In this document: positions 44,962 to 54,212 of the stretch, piece after piece
How positions within the stretch are numbered: position 1 is the first letter of the stretch
Layout of the letters: every line of letters starts with the position of its first letter
Assembly: GCA_030765055.1 (NCBI GenBank)
Contig: CM060952.1
Location: 80,199,164-80,263,163 of the forward strand
Source: Mantis religiosa
Taxonomy: Eukaryota; Arthropoda; Insecta; Mantodea; Mantidae
Direction: 5' to 3'
Length of the DNA stretch: 64,000 nt
The notes under the pieces: model-generated
Databases searched by the model: none
What the model saw: only the letters and a program-made list of their open reading frames with translations
Told to the model about the DNA's origin: nothing
Position numbers and translations under genes: made by a program

Positions 44962-47670
44962 TTATCTCGGATGCCCGCAAGCCATGCGGGGTAACCGGTG
45001 CTGACTAGAGCGACGTCTAGTGGGGTCATAATCTCCCAGGGATCTGACAAGGGCGCTTCTATGAGATGGTAAACTTGCGTAAAATTTTGATGCCCGGCGC
45101 CTGATTTCATCCTCCACGTATGGAAGACTCGAGGCCTCGTGAAGCAACCTGGTAGGAAAATAAGGACCCACAGAATATATAGACCTGAGTCCTCTATTCT
45201 GTGCACGTTGGAGCCATGCTAGCACGCTGTCTGCAGCCATGCCCCAGATCTCACAGGCATACAGCATAACCGGGATTACCAGCGCTCGGAAAAGGTATAA
45301 CTTCATGCCAACTGGCATCGAGGTTGACCCCAGCATTGGATACAGTGAAGCAATTGCTCCCTGTACCTTAGCCGCTCGGTCCCTGATGTGTTGGCGAAAG
45401 GTTAGACCCTTGTCCAAGTTAACACCTAGGTACTGGACAGAGTTAGTCCACTCTATCCTTCGACCTCGGTAGCTGAAATTGGGGCAGTCTGCGGGGGTGT
45501 GGCGCTTTGTGAAAAGTATGGCGTGGCTTTTGTCCGGATTAACGGACATCCGCCAACGCCTACACCACTGCTGTGTGAGACGGAGATGTCTTTGTAGGGG
45601 GTTGAAGGCTCTGAGGATGTGTTTGTCTTTGCAGAACAGAAGCACGTCGTCAGCGTATTGTGCCATTTCGACTCGTGGCTCTGTTGGGAAGTCTGCCATA
45701 AAGACGTTGAATAGTGTGGGGGATAGTACAGAGCCTTCGGGGACTCCGCGTCTCACTGGTCTGAGTGTAGATGTTTTCCCCGCGACTGTGACTTTGAATG
45801 TGCGGTGTCGCAAGAAGCTGTGTATAATGTTGGGTAGTTGTGTTGGTAGCCCCAGTTGGATCAATTTGTAAAGGAGCCCGGCGTGCCATGTCGTGGAGAA
45901 GGCCTTCTCGACATCCAAAGAAACTGCAGCAGTGAAGGCGCCTTCCTGGAATCCCAGGGCAGCAGTCTCCACCACCCGCAGCAACTGTTGGATTGTCGAG
46001 TGCCCAGGACGAAAACCAAACTGATGTGCGGGAATGGCTTGAAGGTCTCCCAATATTGGGGACAAGCGGATGAGAATCAACCTCTCGAGAACTTTCGAGA
46101 GGGTGGAAAGGAGGCTGATGGATCGGTAGCTGGAGGGGTGAACCGGATCTTTCCCAGGTTTCAATATGCAAATCACCCGGGCTTCTCTCCACTCTCGTGG
46201 AAAGTACCCAAGGGTGAGGCACATGTTGAAAATCCTAGTGAGGAATAGAACCGCGTTGAAGGGGAGATGGCGGAGCATTAGGGGGGTCAGCCCGTCCAGC
46301 CCCGCCGCCTTTTTTGCTTTGAGACGCTGAAGTGCGCCCTGGACTTCACTGGGACGGATGGTGGGGAGTCGAACCGCGTCCTCAGGAGGGCGACGTAGGA
46401 AACGACGCACCTCCCGGCGAACGCGTTCGGAAAAGTTATCGTCCTGGGGGTCGTCTCTTGGACATAAGGTACGTTCAAGGTAGTCAGCGAAAGCATCGGC
46501 TTTGGCTTGGGGATCGTAAGCCAGGCCTTGGGTGCCATGGATGGGTGAGTTGTATTGGCCTCTGTGATTTCTGAGGGCTCTGGCTATCCTCCACACGTCG
46601 CCATCCTCGACGCGCAATCTGGCCATCTTGTCCTCCCACGCTTGCACCTTGTGCTCGCGCAGTCGGGCACTGACCTCACGACGCAAGCGTCTTAGAAGCG
46701 CTCGATTATGTGGCGTGCGGTGACGCTGGTATAGTCTCCGTGCAGCCCAGGATCTTCTGATGAGAAGGATGATGTCCAAAGGAAGGACATCAGGGTGGAG
46801 AGGAGCCGAGGAGTGGACTGTCAGATTGTGGGTAGTCCGCTTCACGATGGATGTGAAGGATGAGATTGCATTCTCCAGGGTGGCTATGTTTGTGATCCTT
46901 GGATTTGGCGGGATGGAAGTGCGGAGACAATTCCTGACGCCTTCCCAATCGACTTCTCGCGTCTGAAGCGAGATGTCATGACTGGCTACCCTGGTGTTGA
47001 TCTCTGTCAACACCGGATTATGGTCTGAATGTAATGCGTTTAAGGATGTTAGGGTGATATGAAATGGTAGATGCTTTGTGATGGCGAAGTCTATGACTGA
47101 AGGCAGTCCTCCTCCTCGCGGGTAGTGAGTGGGTTGCCAGGGACCCTGCACTTGAAGTAGCGGGTCTGCATCTATCAGGCGAATGATTTCAATGCCTCTT
47201 GCATCGGCCCGACGACCGCTATGCCAACGTTGATGTTTAGCATTGAAGTCGCCGGCCATGATTGCACTGGGACGTAGGGCTAGGATGGAGAGGTAGTCAT
47301 TTGGGACAAACTGTCGTCGTGGTGGATGGTACACGGAGACTATCAGGACCTCTAATCCGCCAAGGTCCATACTGATGGCCGTGGCCTCCAGGGTTTGCAG
47401 AGGCGGGAGCTGCATGGGTTGATGGACCACATTCTGCCGTACCAGGATCGCAGTTCCGCCACCCGGGCGTCCCTGTCGATCCGTACGATGGCAGATGTAA
47501 CCCGGAAGGCGGAACCGGGAGTCTGGACGGAGGTGTGTTTCGCTGACTAGGATGACGTCCAGGGCATGAGCTCTAGCAAAGTAAAGCAGCTCGCTCGCCT
47601 GACCGGCTAGGCCGCACGGATTCCAAAATGCGAATCGAAATGAGGTTCGAGACCTAGTTCGATACGCCAT
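44962..47670 (-). CDS. LINE-B ORF2: endonuclease and reverse transcriptase
   Basis: An open frame of about 900 codons, from ATG 47670 (a GTG lies one codon earlier) to the stop at 44962. It makes the target nick and the cDNA during target-primed reverse transcription. APE endonuclease: 'FRFAFWNPCGL' (Asn), 'ILVSETHL' (Glu), 'GGGTAILVRQ', 'VSVYHPPRR', 'IMAGDFNAKHQRWHS' (Asp, Asn) and 'LHSDHNPVL' (Asp, His). RT: 'KKAAGLDGLTPLMLRHL', 'SSYRSISLLSTLSKVLERL', 'HQFGFRPGHSTI', 'VSLDVEKAFSTTWHAGLLY' (first catalytic Asp), 'GVPEGSVLSPTLFNVFMADF' and 'AQYADDVLLF' (catalytic pair). The C-terminal 'VMLYACEIWG' region follows. All key residues are present. It overlaps the end of ORF1 by 17 bases. Confidence 0.95.
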   Translation of the reverse strand: MAYRTRSRTSFRFAFWNPCGLAGQASELLYFARAHALDVILVSETHLRPDSRFRLPGYICHRTDRQGRPGGGTAILVRQNVVHQPMQLPPLQTLEATAISMDLGGLEVLIVSVYHPPRRQFVPNDYLSILALRPSAIMAGDFNAKHQRWHSGRRADARGIEIIRLIDADPLLQVQGPWQPTHYPRGGGLPSVIDFAITKHLPFHITLTSLNALHSDHNPVLTEINTRVASHDISLQTREVDWEGVRNCLRTSIPPNPRITNIATLENAISSFTSIVKRTTHNLTVHSSAPLHPDVLPLDIILLIRRSWAARRLYQRHRTPHNRALLRRLRREVSARLREHKVQAWEDKMARLRVEDGDVWRIARALRNHRGQYNSPIHGTQGLAYDPQAKADAFADYLERTLCPRDDPQDDNFSERVRREVRRFLRRPPEDAVRLPTIRPSEVQGALQRLKAKKAAGLDGLTPLMLRHLPFNAVLFLTRIFNMCLTLGYFPREWREARVICILKPGKDPVHPSSYRSISLLSTLSKVLERLILIRLSPILGDLQAIPAHQFGFRPGHSTIQQLLRVVETAALGFQEGAFTAAVSLDVEKAFSTTWHAGLLYKLIQLGLPTQLPNIIHSFLRHRTFKVTVAGKTSTLRPVRRGVPEGSVLSPTLFNVFMADFPTEPRVEMAQYADDVLLFCKDKHILRAFNPLQRHLRLTQQWCRRWRMSVNPDKSHAILFTKRHTPADCPNFSYRGRRIEWTNSVQYLGVNLDKGLTFRQHIRDRAAKVQGAIASLYPMLGSTSMPVGMKLYLFRALVIPVMLYACEIWGMAADSVLAWLQRAQNRGLRSIYSVGPYFPTRLLHEASSLPYVEDEIRRRASKFYASLPSHRSALVRSLGDYDPTRRRSSQHRLPRMACGHPR

Positions 47671-49450
47671 CACGGAGTTGCTGCGTACCTGCTGTCAGGA
47701 GGGCCATCGCCTCCATTGCTACCAGCATCTTGCCAGCCGGGTCGGAAGAGGTGAAGAACTTCACGACGAGCTCGCAGATCTTCTGTCCATGCGTCAGCAG
47801 CAACTGCTGCAGCCACGTGAACACATCTGAGAGGTCGAGTGTAGCTGTGAGAGGAGTGGTTTGAAGTGTAGCCGGTTGGGCGACTTGTTTGGGTGGCGAG
47901 GGTGTGCGAGTGCGAATGGGAGCAGGTCTTCCTCCCGCCCTCTCATCCCTTAACTGTCTAGGAGGCATGGGTTTGCCATGCTTCTCCTGATCAGTAGGAT
48001 TTCGGGGCTCGCGAGAAAGCCTCCCACCATTCCTACTCTGGTTGGTGTCGGCGTTTTTAGGGGCTGGGGTACGCTTTTGTTTGCGTGGCTGTGTGGGAGC
48101 ATTGTGTGGCTCCCGTGACATTTTTGGTCCATCAGAGGCCCCTTGTGCTACTTTAGCGTACGACGGTCTCTCACTTTCCTGTTGTTCCTGCCGGTGGTTG
48201 GGCCGGGCGCTGGTGGTCGTTGTTGGGAGCGGTCTTTGCTCCGCCCTGGTTGTAGCTGGCTGCTGCTGTCTTGAAGGGTTCCTTCGATTAGCAGCTATGA
48301 CTGCCTTACGGGCAGGACATCCGCCGTAGCAAGCCACATGCTTGCCCTTGCAGTTGGCACATGTAGGCTCATCGGTGGGTGACCTGGGACATACCTCTTT
48401 CTCATGAGGTCCACTGCACCTCAAGCAGCGGGGAGTCCTCTTACAGAAGTGACTGGAATGGTTAAATCCCAGACACCGGTGACATTGGGGGGGACCGCCA
48501 GAGCTCCTGACTGCCTCTATCCTCACTCGGAGGTAGCAGATGGTTGTGACACCATCCAGCTTCCCCTCCGGATCGTTGGCACGTTCCACTATCACCAGGA
48601 ATAGGGGGATGGGGACAGGGCCGGGTTGACCCTGCGGAGCTGGTTTGGTCAGCTGCCTGACCAAACGGGGCTGGATGCCCTGACGGCTGAGGTCGTCCAC
48701 AATATCACCCACCGGTGTGTCCACTGGTAGGCCTCTGATGACCCTCTTGATGTCACGGCTCTTGTCTAGGCCGAAGGTGAAGTAGGGAATAGACTTCTTG
48801 TCCAATGCCCTGAGGAGTAGTTGGTAGTCTTCGGCGTTGCTGGCCTGGAAGACAAAGCGGCTCTTCCGCCTAGTAACCCTGCACGACACCGACAGGGTAG
48901 GCATGACTTCCTTCAGGAAGTCCACCATACCCCGGAAGTCGTCCACGATTATAGGTGGAATGTGCTTCCTGGATGGACCAGATTGACTGGGCCCTCCAGT
49001 TGTCTCCAAACGAGTGGCCCGTCTTTCCCTACGTCGGTTGGTTACTCTTTGAAACTCAGCCTCGTCAACATCCGTGGAGACGTTTGACGAACTGAGCTCC
49101 TCCTCGGCGACGTCCATTCTGGAGGATGAATTAGCATTGAAAAATTCTGCTTCAGAATCGGAGCAGGAATCTGAGAGCTCACTCTCTGAGTTTTGGCCTA
49201 TCCGCTGCAATATAACGCGGGAAGTGCCCTTGTCTGATTGCTGCTTGGCGACAGCGAGTCTTTTGGCCTTGCCATTTACGCCCTTTTCGAGCTTTCGGCG
49301 AGGCCGCTTACTTCCTACAGTCTGGGTTGGGGCCCTGACTGCAGGGTGGGTTACACCAGTGCTGGTGCTAGGTATTGCATCCATTGCCGGATGGTTGGAT
49401 GCTTGGGATGGTGGGGTTGGACCCTTTGGATCGGGCATTTTGCCCTGCAC
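47654..49450 (-). CDS. LINE-B ORF1: RNA-binding gag-like protein
   Basis: An intact frame of 598 codons. N-terminal ~180 residues are polar and disordered. The core ORF1 domain follows: 'HIPPIIVDDFRGMVDFLKEV', 'RFVFQASNAEDYQLLL', 'DKSRDIKRVIRGLPVDT', 'PIPLFLVIVERANDPEGKLD'. Three zinc knuckles lie at about residues 315-370: C-x2-C-x4-H-x4-C ('CHRCLGFNHSSHFC'), C-x2-C-x3-H-x4-C ('CLRCSGPHEKEVC') and 'CANCKGKHVACYGGC'. A Pro/Arg-rich tail precedes a final hydrophobic helix-like region. It should bind LINE RNA and form the particle with the ORF2 protein. The stop TAG at 47656-47654 overlaps the ORF2 start. Confidence 0.94.
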   Translation of the reverse strand: MQGKMPDPKGPTPPSQASNHPAMDAIPSTSTGVTHPAVRAPTQTVGSKRPRRKLEKGVNGKAKRLAVAKQQSDKGTSRVILQRIGQNSESELSDSCSDSEAEFFNANSSSRMDVAEEELSSSNVSTDVDEAEFQRVTNRRRERRATRLETTGGPSQSGPSRKHIPPIIVDDFRGMVDFLKEVMPTLSVSCRVTRRKSRFVFQASNAEDYQLLLRALDKKSIPYFTFGLDKSRDIKRVIRGLPVDTPVGDIVDDLSRQGIQPRLVRQLTKPAPQGQPGPVPIPLFLVIVERANDPEGKLDGVTTICYLRVRIEAVRSSGGPPQCHRCLGFNHSSHFCKRTPRCLRCSGPHEKEVCPRSPTDEPTCANCKGKHVACYGGCPARKAVIAANRRNPSRQQQPATTRAEQRPLPTTTTSARPNHRQEQQESERPSYAKVAQGASDGPKMSREPHNAPTQPRKQKRTPAPKNADTNQSRNGGRLSREPRNPTDQEKHGKPMPPRQLRDERAGGRPAPIRTRTPSPPKQVAQPATLQTTPLTATLDLSDVFTWLQQLLLTHGQKICELVVKFFTSSDPAGKMLVAMEAMALLTAGTQQLRDGVSN

Positions 49451-49841
49451 CGAAGTGCAGTGCGCAGCTAACCTAGGCTATATACGTACCAGTCAGCACA
49501 GACTTGCTAATAAGCGTGAGGTACAGAGGGCCGGACCCGAAGGCGCCTTATAAAACCGTCTTTAAGACGTTGGCTTAGGCCGTATACCTCGCCTGGCTGT
49601 GATGCGGAGCTGGCCTGCTGTTTTCTTGGAGGTTGTACTTGTCGCTCGCACGCTGCTGCCTTCTCTTGGAGAAATTAGCGAAATTGCCGGGAGCTTCCCG
49701 AAGGTCCCTCCCGATGCTGGCAATTCGCTGACTCCGAAGTTCTGGACGCTGGCAACTCCAATTCCTGAAGGCGATGTGTACTCCACGACGTCTAGAAGCA
49801 GAGTCTCCTGAGTCGATCCTCCGAGACCTATGGAGTCTGTC

Positions 49842-51940
49842 TTTTTTTTGGGGGGGGGGGGGAAACGGGAATAAAGGTATAGGATAAAAACCAACAACAG
49901 GGTAGATTGGGTATTTGGGTAGGAAGAAGGATGGGGCATGGGAGGGATGTTGTTCTGCGGTGTCTCTTTTTATTGGGGCCTGTGGTGCTAATTTATTTGG
50001 GACTGTTGAGGTGAGTTTGGTGGCCGGTACCGCCTAAGCAACCCGGCAGTTTGTGGGTATATGCTATTTGTGCGGTAAAAACCCGCTTGTGGTGGTCAGG
50101 TAGCAGCCATGATCCAGGGGACCCTGACTACGACCTGTGGACAGTGGTGATCGTTGTATGCTTGGCTGTAGGAATCTTTGAGTTCCCGTGGGAGCTGCAT
50201 TGAGGTGATACAGAGGGGCCATGGCCGTCAACAGCTCATGGCCGGGAAGGGAGGCGACGTTGCAGGTCTGGTGGCGGCGGCGTCCTGCGTGTGCGGGTGT
50301 CTCGTGATAGAAAATGCGGCGGAGGGACCCCGTGCTCTGGAGCCAGACACATCTTCAATTCGTGGATGCTCTGGGTGATGTGGTCCTGGTGTTCGCGAAG
50401 GGCTTCGTGCAGCTTCTTGTTGGGTGCTGTGTCATTGATATAGCCAACAATCTTTTCGAGCTTGCCCTTGCAGTAGTTTAGTGTGCCGTTGGGTGGATCT
50501 TCGCAGAAGGCGTTGGTGATGCGTTCTAATTGGGGCAGGAGAGCGGCAATACCCTTTTCATGTTGGGCTGCGTTGTCCTGGAGCTGGGTGGTGATTGCCT
50601 CTATCATCTGTTTCTGCGGTGTCAGTTCACCCATGACATGGGTGGAGAGCGTGGTCAGCCTGTCTTGCATGCCCTGGAGGGCGGCGTTGGTTGTGCCGCG
50701 TTGGGCGGCAGCAGCTGCAAGTGAATCTTCTATGTTGCCCAGGCGCTGGTTTATATTTAGGACCTCAGAGTGAAGGTCCTGAACTTCCACCGCTGGGGGA
50801 CGACTGTTCACGGCGGTGACAGTGGTCGTCAGGAGTTCCTCGAGGCTGCATATCTTGATGTTGACTCGGTGAAGCTCCTCTCGTAGGCAACCAAGAGCTT
50901 GCTGCCAATCGGCGGGCTCACTGGTGGTTGTGTTCCGAGGGGCTGGTCCACTGGTGTTTCGGCGTGGGTAGAGTGGGCACTGCGCCTGTCCAGTAAAATG
51001 GCCTAGACCATTACAGGTGGCGCAGTACCGGCGTCGGCGCCTTAGGTCGTGTGCCTGACATGCTGCTGTGGGATTAGGAGCGCCACAGTAGTGACACCGC
51101 GGAGGCGCGGTGCATGTGTCAGCGGTGTGCCCATAGGCGCAGCAGTGTCTGCATGGAGTGTGGCGCTGCAGTCTACTGATCTCAACTTTCAGGCACTGTC
51201 CAAGTATGGTCAGGCCTGAAGCTAAGGCGGCGTCGCGATCTTTCTGATCTTTGAACTGCAGACGCACACATGTTGTTGGACCCCTCCTGCTAGTGATGCG
51301 GGTGGCGCTGATCACTGAGGGCCACTGCTGTGATGCGGCGGTGAGTAGGAACCTAGAAGGTAGGTCCCTAGGAGCTCCAACGACGACTGCGGTGTGCGTG
51401 GTGGGAGTTGTCGTCTGATGTTCAATGGGGGCAGTAATTGCCGTCGCTTGGATGGTTGGTGCTGACGGAGTCTGACTGCCCGCATGGGTGCGAGGCGAGG
51501 GATCCACTGGCAGTGATGCAGCCGTAGCTGGCTGTGGGGTGCTCGGGGATCCAGTCTCCGTGTTGCGCGGTGAATCGCTGCGCTGGCTGGTGTGCGATGC
51601 GGTGGTGGAGGCAGGCCCACATGTGGGGCTGGCTGCCCAGAATTTCCCAGCAACCTCAGCGGCCGGCTCCCTCTCCGCCGCCGGAGGTGGCGAAGAGGCG
51701 CGAGACGTCCCCGGAGAGCTGGCAGGAGAAGGCGGAGCGGTCCTCGGTGGATGGCTTGCCTTCTTCTTCTTCTTGACTGCGGTCTTCTTTCCCATCCTGG
51801 ATCGGCGTTGTCTCGAAGAGAGAGAGATGCGTACTCGTCGGAAGCTCGAAGGGGAATGCCCCGAGTCTGTCGATTTCACAAGCGTTTTATATATCTTCTG
51901 AGTGGACGGAGCCATCCTCTGGCAGGTACGCTCTTTTCTG
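49842..51940 (-). mobile_element. ORF1-only retroposon (LINE relative)
   Basis: A minus-strand block with one long gag-like frame (50236-51795) and no RT anywhere to its 3' side before the LINE target site. The 3' side ends in C-rich then A8 sequence at 49842-49862 (T8G12 on the + strand), a possible tail. The 5' edge near 51940 abuts a LINE-A-type RT fragment. It may be a LINE that lost ORF2 or a non-autonomous derivative. Limits are approximate. Confidence 0.5.
50236..51795 (-). CDS. Gag-like ORF1 with zinc knuckles
   Basis: An open frame of about 519 codons from ATG 51795 ('MGKKTAVKKKKKASHPPRT'). In-frame ATGs at 51915 and further upstream exist, but the frame there enters the RT fragment. 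N-terminal 130 residues are basic, then Ser/Pro/Thr-rich. A domain with 'ATRITSRRGPTTCVRLQFKD' and 'GLTILGQCLKVEISRLQRHT' follows, then zinc knuckles 'CRHCCAYGHTADTC', 'CHYCGAPNPTAAC' and 'CATCNGLGHFTGQAQC'. The C-terminal 200 residues look coiled-coil ('LHSEVLNINQRLGNIEDSL'). This layout is that of LINE ORF1 or gag proteins of the I/R1/Tad type, different from LINE-B. A frame this long being open in a relic is notable. Confidence 0.7.
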   Translation of the reverse strand: MGKKTAVKKKKKASHPPRTAPPSPASSPGTSRASSPPPAAEREPAAEVAGKFWAASPTCGPASTTASHTSQRSDSPRNTETGSPSTPQPATAASLPVDPSPRTHAGSQTPSAPTIQATAITAPIEHQTTTPTTHTAVVVGAPRDLPSRFLLTAASQQWPSVISATRITSRRGPTTCVRLQFKDQKDRDAALASGLTILGQCLKVEISRLQRHTPCRHCCAYGHTADTCTAPPRCHYCGAPNPTAACQAHDLRRRRRYCATCNGLGHFTGQAQCPLYPRRNTSGPAPRNTTTSEPADWQQALGCLREELHRVNIKICSLEELLTTTVTAVNSRPPAVEVQDLHSEVLNINQRLGNIEDSLAAAAAQRGTTNAALQGMQDRLTTLSTHVMGELTPQKQMIEAITTQLQDNAAQHEKGIAALLPQLERITNAFCEDPPNGTLNYCKGKLEKIVGYINDTAPNKKLHEALREHQDHITQSIHELKMCLAPEHGVPPPHFLSRDTRTRRTPPPPDLQRRLPSRP

Positions 51941-51954
51941 ATAGGTTCGGCCAC

Positions 51955-52493
51955 TTTGTGGATCGGACTAAGGAGGGCACTGCTTTTATCAAAACTGGTT
52001 GGTGGCAATGGCAGCACCTTCCCAAGAGGGCCATCATCCATTTGACGAGGATTTCAATGCTTGTTTCTACCTGCGACACTTCCCGATCTTCTGAAAGGAG
52101 GCGAGGGTGGCGTGCTTCTTGAAACCCGGCAGGGTTCCGGTCTTTCCCTGTAACTACTGATCCATCAGCGTCTCGAGAATATTCGAGCGAATACTTCTAG
52201 CCTGCCTGGCACCTCTTTTTGAAGACAGGCAACCCCTCCCGAATCATCAGTTTGATTTTCGGTGGGGGCACTCCACGACCTTGCAGTTGCTGCGACTGGT
52301 TGAGAGGGTAACCCTGGGTTTCCAGGAAAACCTCAAAACCATCGGGGTGCTGTTGGACGTGGAAAAGACCTTTGCGACCACTTGGCATCAGGGTCTTCTG
52401 TACAAGCTCAAGGAAGTTAACATCCCTCCTGCCTATCTTACGCTGTTCAGCAGTTTCCTCAAGGATCGCACGTTCGGGGTGAGTGGAAGGAAA
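51955..52493 (+). pseudogene. LINE-A-type reverse transcriptase fragment
   Basis: Plus-strand text matches LINE-A ORF2 from about residue 430 to 600: 'KRAIIHLTRIS' (LINE-A KIAVIHLTRIY), 'RWGHSTTLQLLRLVER', 'LLDVEKTFATTWHQGLLYKL' and 'LTLFSSFLKDRTFGV'. Several frame changes near 52100-52250. It lacks both ends of ORF2. Confidence 0.85.
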
Positions 52494-53515
52494 GCTTTTG
52501 AGCGTCAGACTGGGTTATTATGTGCATAATCGATTTAACAGATCACGAAAATAACAGATAATGGATGGAAGATTATGGTTATCTAACAATGAAAGGTTCT
52601 AAGTAATAAATGACTGCTATTAAAAATAAAGAAATGAAATAGTGATTGTGGTACACATGGCACTAAACTTACGAACGTTTAATACAGGAAACAAAAATAA
52701 AATGTTAATCTTTTTTGCGATTTAACTTCATTATTACCAACAAAACCTTTTGTATTTGCACATGTTTAAATGTTGACTAGCTTTAACATTTTATTTTACT
52801 ACAAAAATTTCATTGTTGCTATTGTTAAGAAAAGGTAATATAACTTGCAATAAAGAATAATATAATCGTAAATGAGAAAACCTTATTTCGAAATTGCTCC
52901 TTGAATTAAGTTGAAAAAGAGATATGGAGTATTGGCCATACAATTTAAATGAATCAGTAAATTTTAGGATTGTCGTAATGTACTTTTATTGTGCAAGGTG
53001 TAATTCTAAATAAATTCATGATAGCAATTTTTGGTTTTCTGATGGACCATAAATAAATATCAATGTTTTCTAAAAAAAGTTAAGATGTTTTAGCGCATAG
53101 GAATTTTATCCCACTCACTGCATCCAATTATAATTAAAACTTCTATTCTTTGCTTTTCATCGACCTTTTGTATGGTTCCTGATATTTTAGAGAAATAAAC
53201 TGCTTTTGACAGCAATATTCAGCCTCCTGTATTATGTTAATACTAAATGTAAATTACTTTGCTCTCTTCGCTTAAGGTTACACAAAGGCGAGGAATTGTC
53301 AGAGATATACTTCGCATTATTTCAACGCCTCCTTCTCTGGCACACATACTGTGATATGTGTCATTTCAGTAATTTGAATTACCAAGCTTTAAGTTTCAAC
53401 ACAGTTTTCACAAACGTATCTGAACTTAGGCGTTATCCTTTAATTCATGCACTGCTCCGTACGCTGTCTGCCTCTCGTGAGAGATATAACTCGCGCTTAA
53501 CATTTTCCACCCATT
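52494..53515. other. Intron 8, unassigned
   Basis: About 1 kb of AT-rich intron sequence. No element or exon can be supported. Confidence 0.5.
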
Positions 53516-53527
53516 TAGTAGTTAAAA

Positions 53528-53781
53528 ATGAAATGAAATATCTAGTGTTTAACGCCCGCTTTTACTACATACTGCACCGCAGGCGGTGACACTGATGATA
53601 CATGAAATGAAGATGGAGCACCGGTGGAATGAGATCGTGGGGGAAACCGGAGGTCCCGGATAAAACCCGCCCCAGCGCCGTGTTATCCACCACAAATCTC
53701 ACTTTGCGGTCGCCTGGGATCGAACCCGGGCCACCTTGGTGAGAGCCAAGCGGTCTAACCACTGAGCCACGGCGCGGCCAC
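53528..53781 (-). mobile_element. tRNA-derived SINE, copy 2
   Basis: Minus strand: GCCGCGCCGTGGCTCAGTGG head with A box (TGGCTCAGTGG), B box GGTTCGATCCC, a shared body and a tail of ATTTCATTTC type. A 12-bp perfect target duplication TAGTAGTTAAAA flanks it (53516-53527 and 53782-53793). Close to copy 1 at 25784 but with a better preserved tRNA part, so it is a younger copy. Confidence 0.92.
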
Positions 53782-53793
53782 TAGTAGTTAAAA

Positions 53794-54166
53794 GAAGGGT
53801 CATAGTACAATATGGAGTCAAAATCTCGGCAGCCAACACAGGAGCAGTTCAACTGAACAAGGCATAACGACAAATTGAAGTGTGATATGAACTGTGTATT
53901 GTCACGATAAATTAACCATGTAAAACGCAAAACCTAATCAAACCAAATGATATGAACTGTGTACCCTCAAGATAAATTAATCATGTAAAAAGAAAAGCTT
54001 ATTCAAACCAAATCAAGTTATTGAACATGTACGAATAGCTGGCCTAACTGTCGCTTGACTGGACTTAAACAATGGAATAGTACTAGTTAGTGTGTATTAT
54101 TTGAAAATCTGTAATTTTGAACCAATTAACTAATGATAGATACTAATTGGATGATTTATTCTACAG
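53794..54166. other. Intron 8, end
   Basis: AT-rich. Two similar stretches (GATATGAACTGTGTA.. at about 53884 and 53949) form a diverged tandem repeat of about 65 bases. It ends in the acceptor of exon i. Confidence 0.5.
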
Positions 54167-54212
54167 CTGCGAGGTCAGGGAGAACGACTACAGGAGGCCG
54201 CAGTCAACAAGC
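54167..54212 (+). CDS. Host gene, exon i (46-base micro-exon)
   Basis: 46 bases between a TTTATTCTACAG acceptor, identical over 12 bases to that of exon g, and a GTATGT donor, also as in exon g; phase in 1, out 2. Peptide 'ARSGRTTTGGRSQQ', basic and Gly/Thr-rich. The shared acceptor and donor suggest it is a third, diverged member of the exon e/g series. Confidence 0.7.

Larger units (their letters stand above)
44646..49828 (-). mobile_element. LINE-B, full-length Jockey-like LINE with both ORFs open
   Basis: The element is bounded by a perfect 13-bp target duplication TATGGAGTCTGTC (44633-44645 and 49829-49841). Length 5183 bases, minus strand. 5' UTR about 380 bases, ORF1 49450-47654, ORF2 47670-44962, 3' UTR about 316 bases ending in four ATGCC/GGCAT units (44646-44665) in place of poly(A). 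Full length, open frames and identical target copies indicate a young and possibly active copy. It inserted into the right-hand target copy of LINE-C. Confidence 0.92.

Noticed and set aside
53690..53781. A tRNA gene on the minus strand
   Set aside because: The same tRNA-like head occurs at 25940-26032 with a shared non-tRNA body and target duplications, which makes it a SINE.
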